From Chamaea fasciata (taxonomy: Eukaryota; Chordata; Aves; Passeriformes; Sylviidae), in NCBI GenBank assembly GCA_029207755.1, contig JARCOQ010000002.1, positions 60,223,576 through 60,287,575 on the forward strand: a stretch of 64,000 nt of DNA, written 5' to 3'. The position numbers and the translations under genes are program-made. The notes beneath the pieces were generated by a model, which saw only the letters and a list, made by a program, of their open reading frames with translations, made no database searches and was not told the origin of the DNA. Positions 61,855 through 64,000 of the stretch are shown piece after piece (positions within the stretch are counted from its first letter, which is position 1; every line of letters starts with the position of its first letter).

Positions 61855-64000
61855 CCTTCTAAATGCATGAAGATTTTATCATTAATAAAGTCCTTCACTG
61901 CAGATGCTTCCAGCAGTATAACACAAAGTCTGTGACCTTAAACATGGTTTCTTTCTGATCAGACTCCTTGGAGAATGTGAGATTTCCTGCTTTGACTCTT
62001 GCTCTAATATTGAAGGGCCCACATTCAAGCCCAGGTCTTTGCATGCTTGCCCCATGTACAATCTGGTGCCAATATTATAAAAAAAAATTAGTAAAGCTCA
62101 TGGTAAAATCAGTGTTATGGTTTATAGATAGTCATGTGGAAGTCCTATGGCAACTCTTCTCATGCAGAAACCAAAAAAAATGTGGCAAGCAAGTGTGATA
62201 AAACACTGAAACACACTGAACTGTACAGTCATACTGAAATTTTATGTCATCCATGCAATATCCATAAAATGAAGCAGAGAAAAGACAGAGTAAAATTTTA
62301 TCATTTAGGAGTTTCTCATTGAATATTTAAAGGTCTAATACCCACAATTTACCGTTTTAGACGATAGAAATTTTTGTTATATTTAGTCTGCACCTACACT
62401 GGCTACAGGATTTATCTGATGGCTTTCCAAGAGCAAGAAATCTGATCATGTTATTATTTGTGACACCGTTGTACCTATACCAAAGACTTGGATAAGAAAA
62501 AAGGAAATAAAGGCAGGTTAACTAAGAGAAGAGACTTAAAAATAAATCCAGTAAAATTTGGTGGAAATTGGTTCAAATCATGCTACAGCTGTAGACGTCA
62601 AACTCAGTGAAGTCAATAGAGATGTGTCACTTTACCTGAGATGAAGTTCTGTGCAAGTATCACGTCTCTTTTCTTATCTAGCAATACAAATACAGTAAAA
62701 CTAAGCCGTAGATTGAAGACTTAGAGCACACCTGTGAAATTTTCTGAATAGAAATAAGATGATATAAATCAGGAAGTATATGAAAACTCTGGAGAGTAGC
62801 TCTTAGGATATTTCAACCTCACTACATGTTGGACATGTCCATTTTGCCATTAAGTCCAAAAGGTACTTTTATGATTTACTTAAACTTTCTGAATATAAAA
62901 CAGGTCATAGAACTTCTCCAAGTGATTCTATATCAATTTTTGGACGTATATATTACTTGAACCATAATGGCTCACCCACCATTAATATGAGGATTTTGCA
63001 CATTTCAAGCACATGCACTGAAAGTGCTTTTATGAGGGACTGACACTTTTACTTGCTATAATATTTATTTACATGTTGATTCTATATGAATTTTTCGGTG
63101 TTGTAGGGGTTTTTTAAAGTGCTTTAATATTGTTTGCAAAATACTACTTTTAAAGGACATTGTATGTTTGTAGTTCATTAGTTATCCCTAAGGACACAGA
63201 TCGGTAGAATAAACACAAGAATGAAAATCCCCAAACACCTTTAGTTTCTACAGTACATGAATCTCCATAAACAGAAATCCATCAAGTAATGAATTTTATG
63301 ATTTTATCCTTCCAGCTAAGCAATTGAAGAAACAGTCATGAAATCTGAAATTATGCAAACAAAAATATGTCTTGATGTAATGAGCCAGACAGCATACTAA
63401 TAAAATTCTCCAACACAATAAGTCAGTCAGTAAAATGCAACAACATTTTGCAGTACATTTCACAGAAACATGAAAACTGAACCTTCTTCTCAGTACACCA
63501 CAAGAAGTAACTAAGGTTCCATATGACAGGGATTTCAGTATTTTACAAATACCTTGCTCTTTACTTGTTTTTATATCTAATAATAATTTTCAAAGAAACC
63601 CCTACACCAATACATAGGAGACTGTAATTATTCTCAGATTAGTCACTTTTCTTATAATTTGCCATTTTCAGTAGCTTTTCCCAATTAACTTTCCTTTTCT
63701 GGGGGAGGGATTCCCTTTAGGTGTTGCATGTGATCCAGTCATCCTCCTCCTTTAAAAGGTAATGGAAAGAGACACACCTCCCCAAAGGCCAGCAATCAGT
63801 TTCTGAGACTTCTGATTGAGGAACAGAAGAATCATCTTCTATAGGTGTCTTCTTCATCCATCAAGGATGTAAAGAAGCCTGTAAAGGTATGTGGAAGGAG
63901 AATGTCTACTCCTTTAATGGTGTCTGATCAGAGAAGGCATGAACAAGATCATACAGAGACAACAAGCGATAAGGGTGATCTTGATAAGAACAACCCTGGT
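61855..64000. other. Gene-free right flank of the provirus
   Basis: AT-rich with no recognised gene, RNA or transposon. Short open frames at 61968-62322 are unsupported. Confidence 0.5.

Overview
The window looks like a piece of a bird nuclear genome. It is AT-rich, long stretches lack any recognisable gene, and the repeats are characteristic of birds: CR1 LINE fragments in both orientations, decayed avian-type LTR fragments, and one young ERVL-like endogenous retrovirus. I found no host protein-coding exon, tRNA, rRNA or CRISPR. The short open frames scattered through the first 55 kb have no domain content and are best read as chance. The order or species of bird cannot be fixed from this sequence.

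Layout. 1-55.6 kb is intergenic or intronic DNA with five CR1 fragments (12.7, 17.5, 19.6-20.1, 21.5 and 27.1 kb), two old LTR pieces (24.1 and 44.4 kb), a possible older repeat at 34.5-35.2 kb, and several simple-sequence arrays (GATA-type at 13.8 kb, a 155-bp ATTAT array at 29.5 kb, (AT)23 at 46.55 kb). A pair of nearly identical 0.47-0.49 kb segments lies in direct orientation about 7.3 kb apart (46.05-46.53 and 53.37-53.84 kb).

The main object is a full-length provirus on the + strand at 55629-61849. It has 527- and 525-bp LTRs of the form TG...CA, a 5-bp target duplication (ATTTG), a primer-binding site resembling the tRNA-Lys1,2 type, an open 599-codon gag, and an in-frame stop followed by protease and reverse transcriptase in the same frame. 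RNase H and integrase follow, then a purine-rich tract. There is no env. The LTRs differ by only two substitutions and a poly-T length change, so insertion was recent.

Despite its youth the provirus is defective in a patterned way. gag, protease and RT have no premature stop, but the downstream half of pol carries eight in-frame stops, all TAG or TGA, with no frameshift. Each is one G-to-A step from TGG, and two altered RNase H motifs fit the same change. This suggests G-to-A hypermutation during reverse transcription, or trans-mobilisation of an already defective copy. The RT active site also reads YIDE instead of YxDD. Other points of interest are a tandem STQT repeat in Gag that resembles dynein light chain (LC8) binding sites, and a possible stop-codon readthrough signal between gag and pro-pol.
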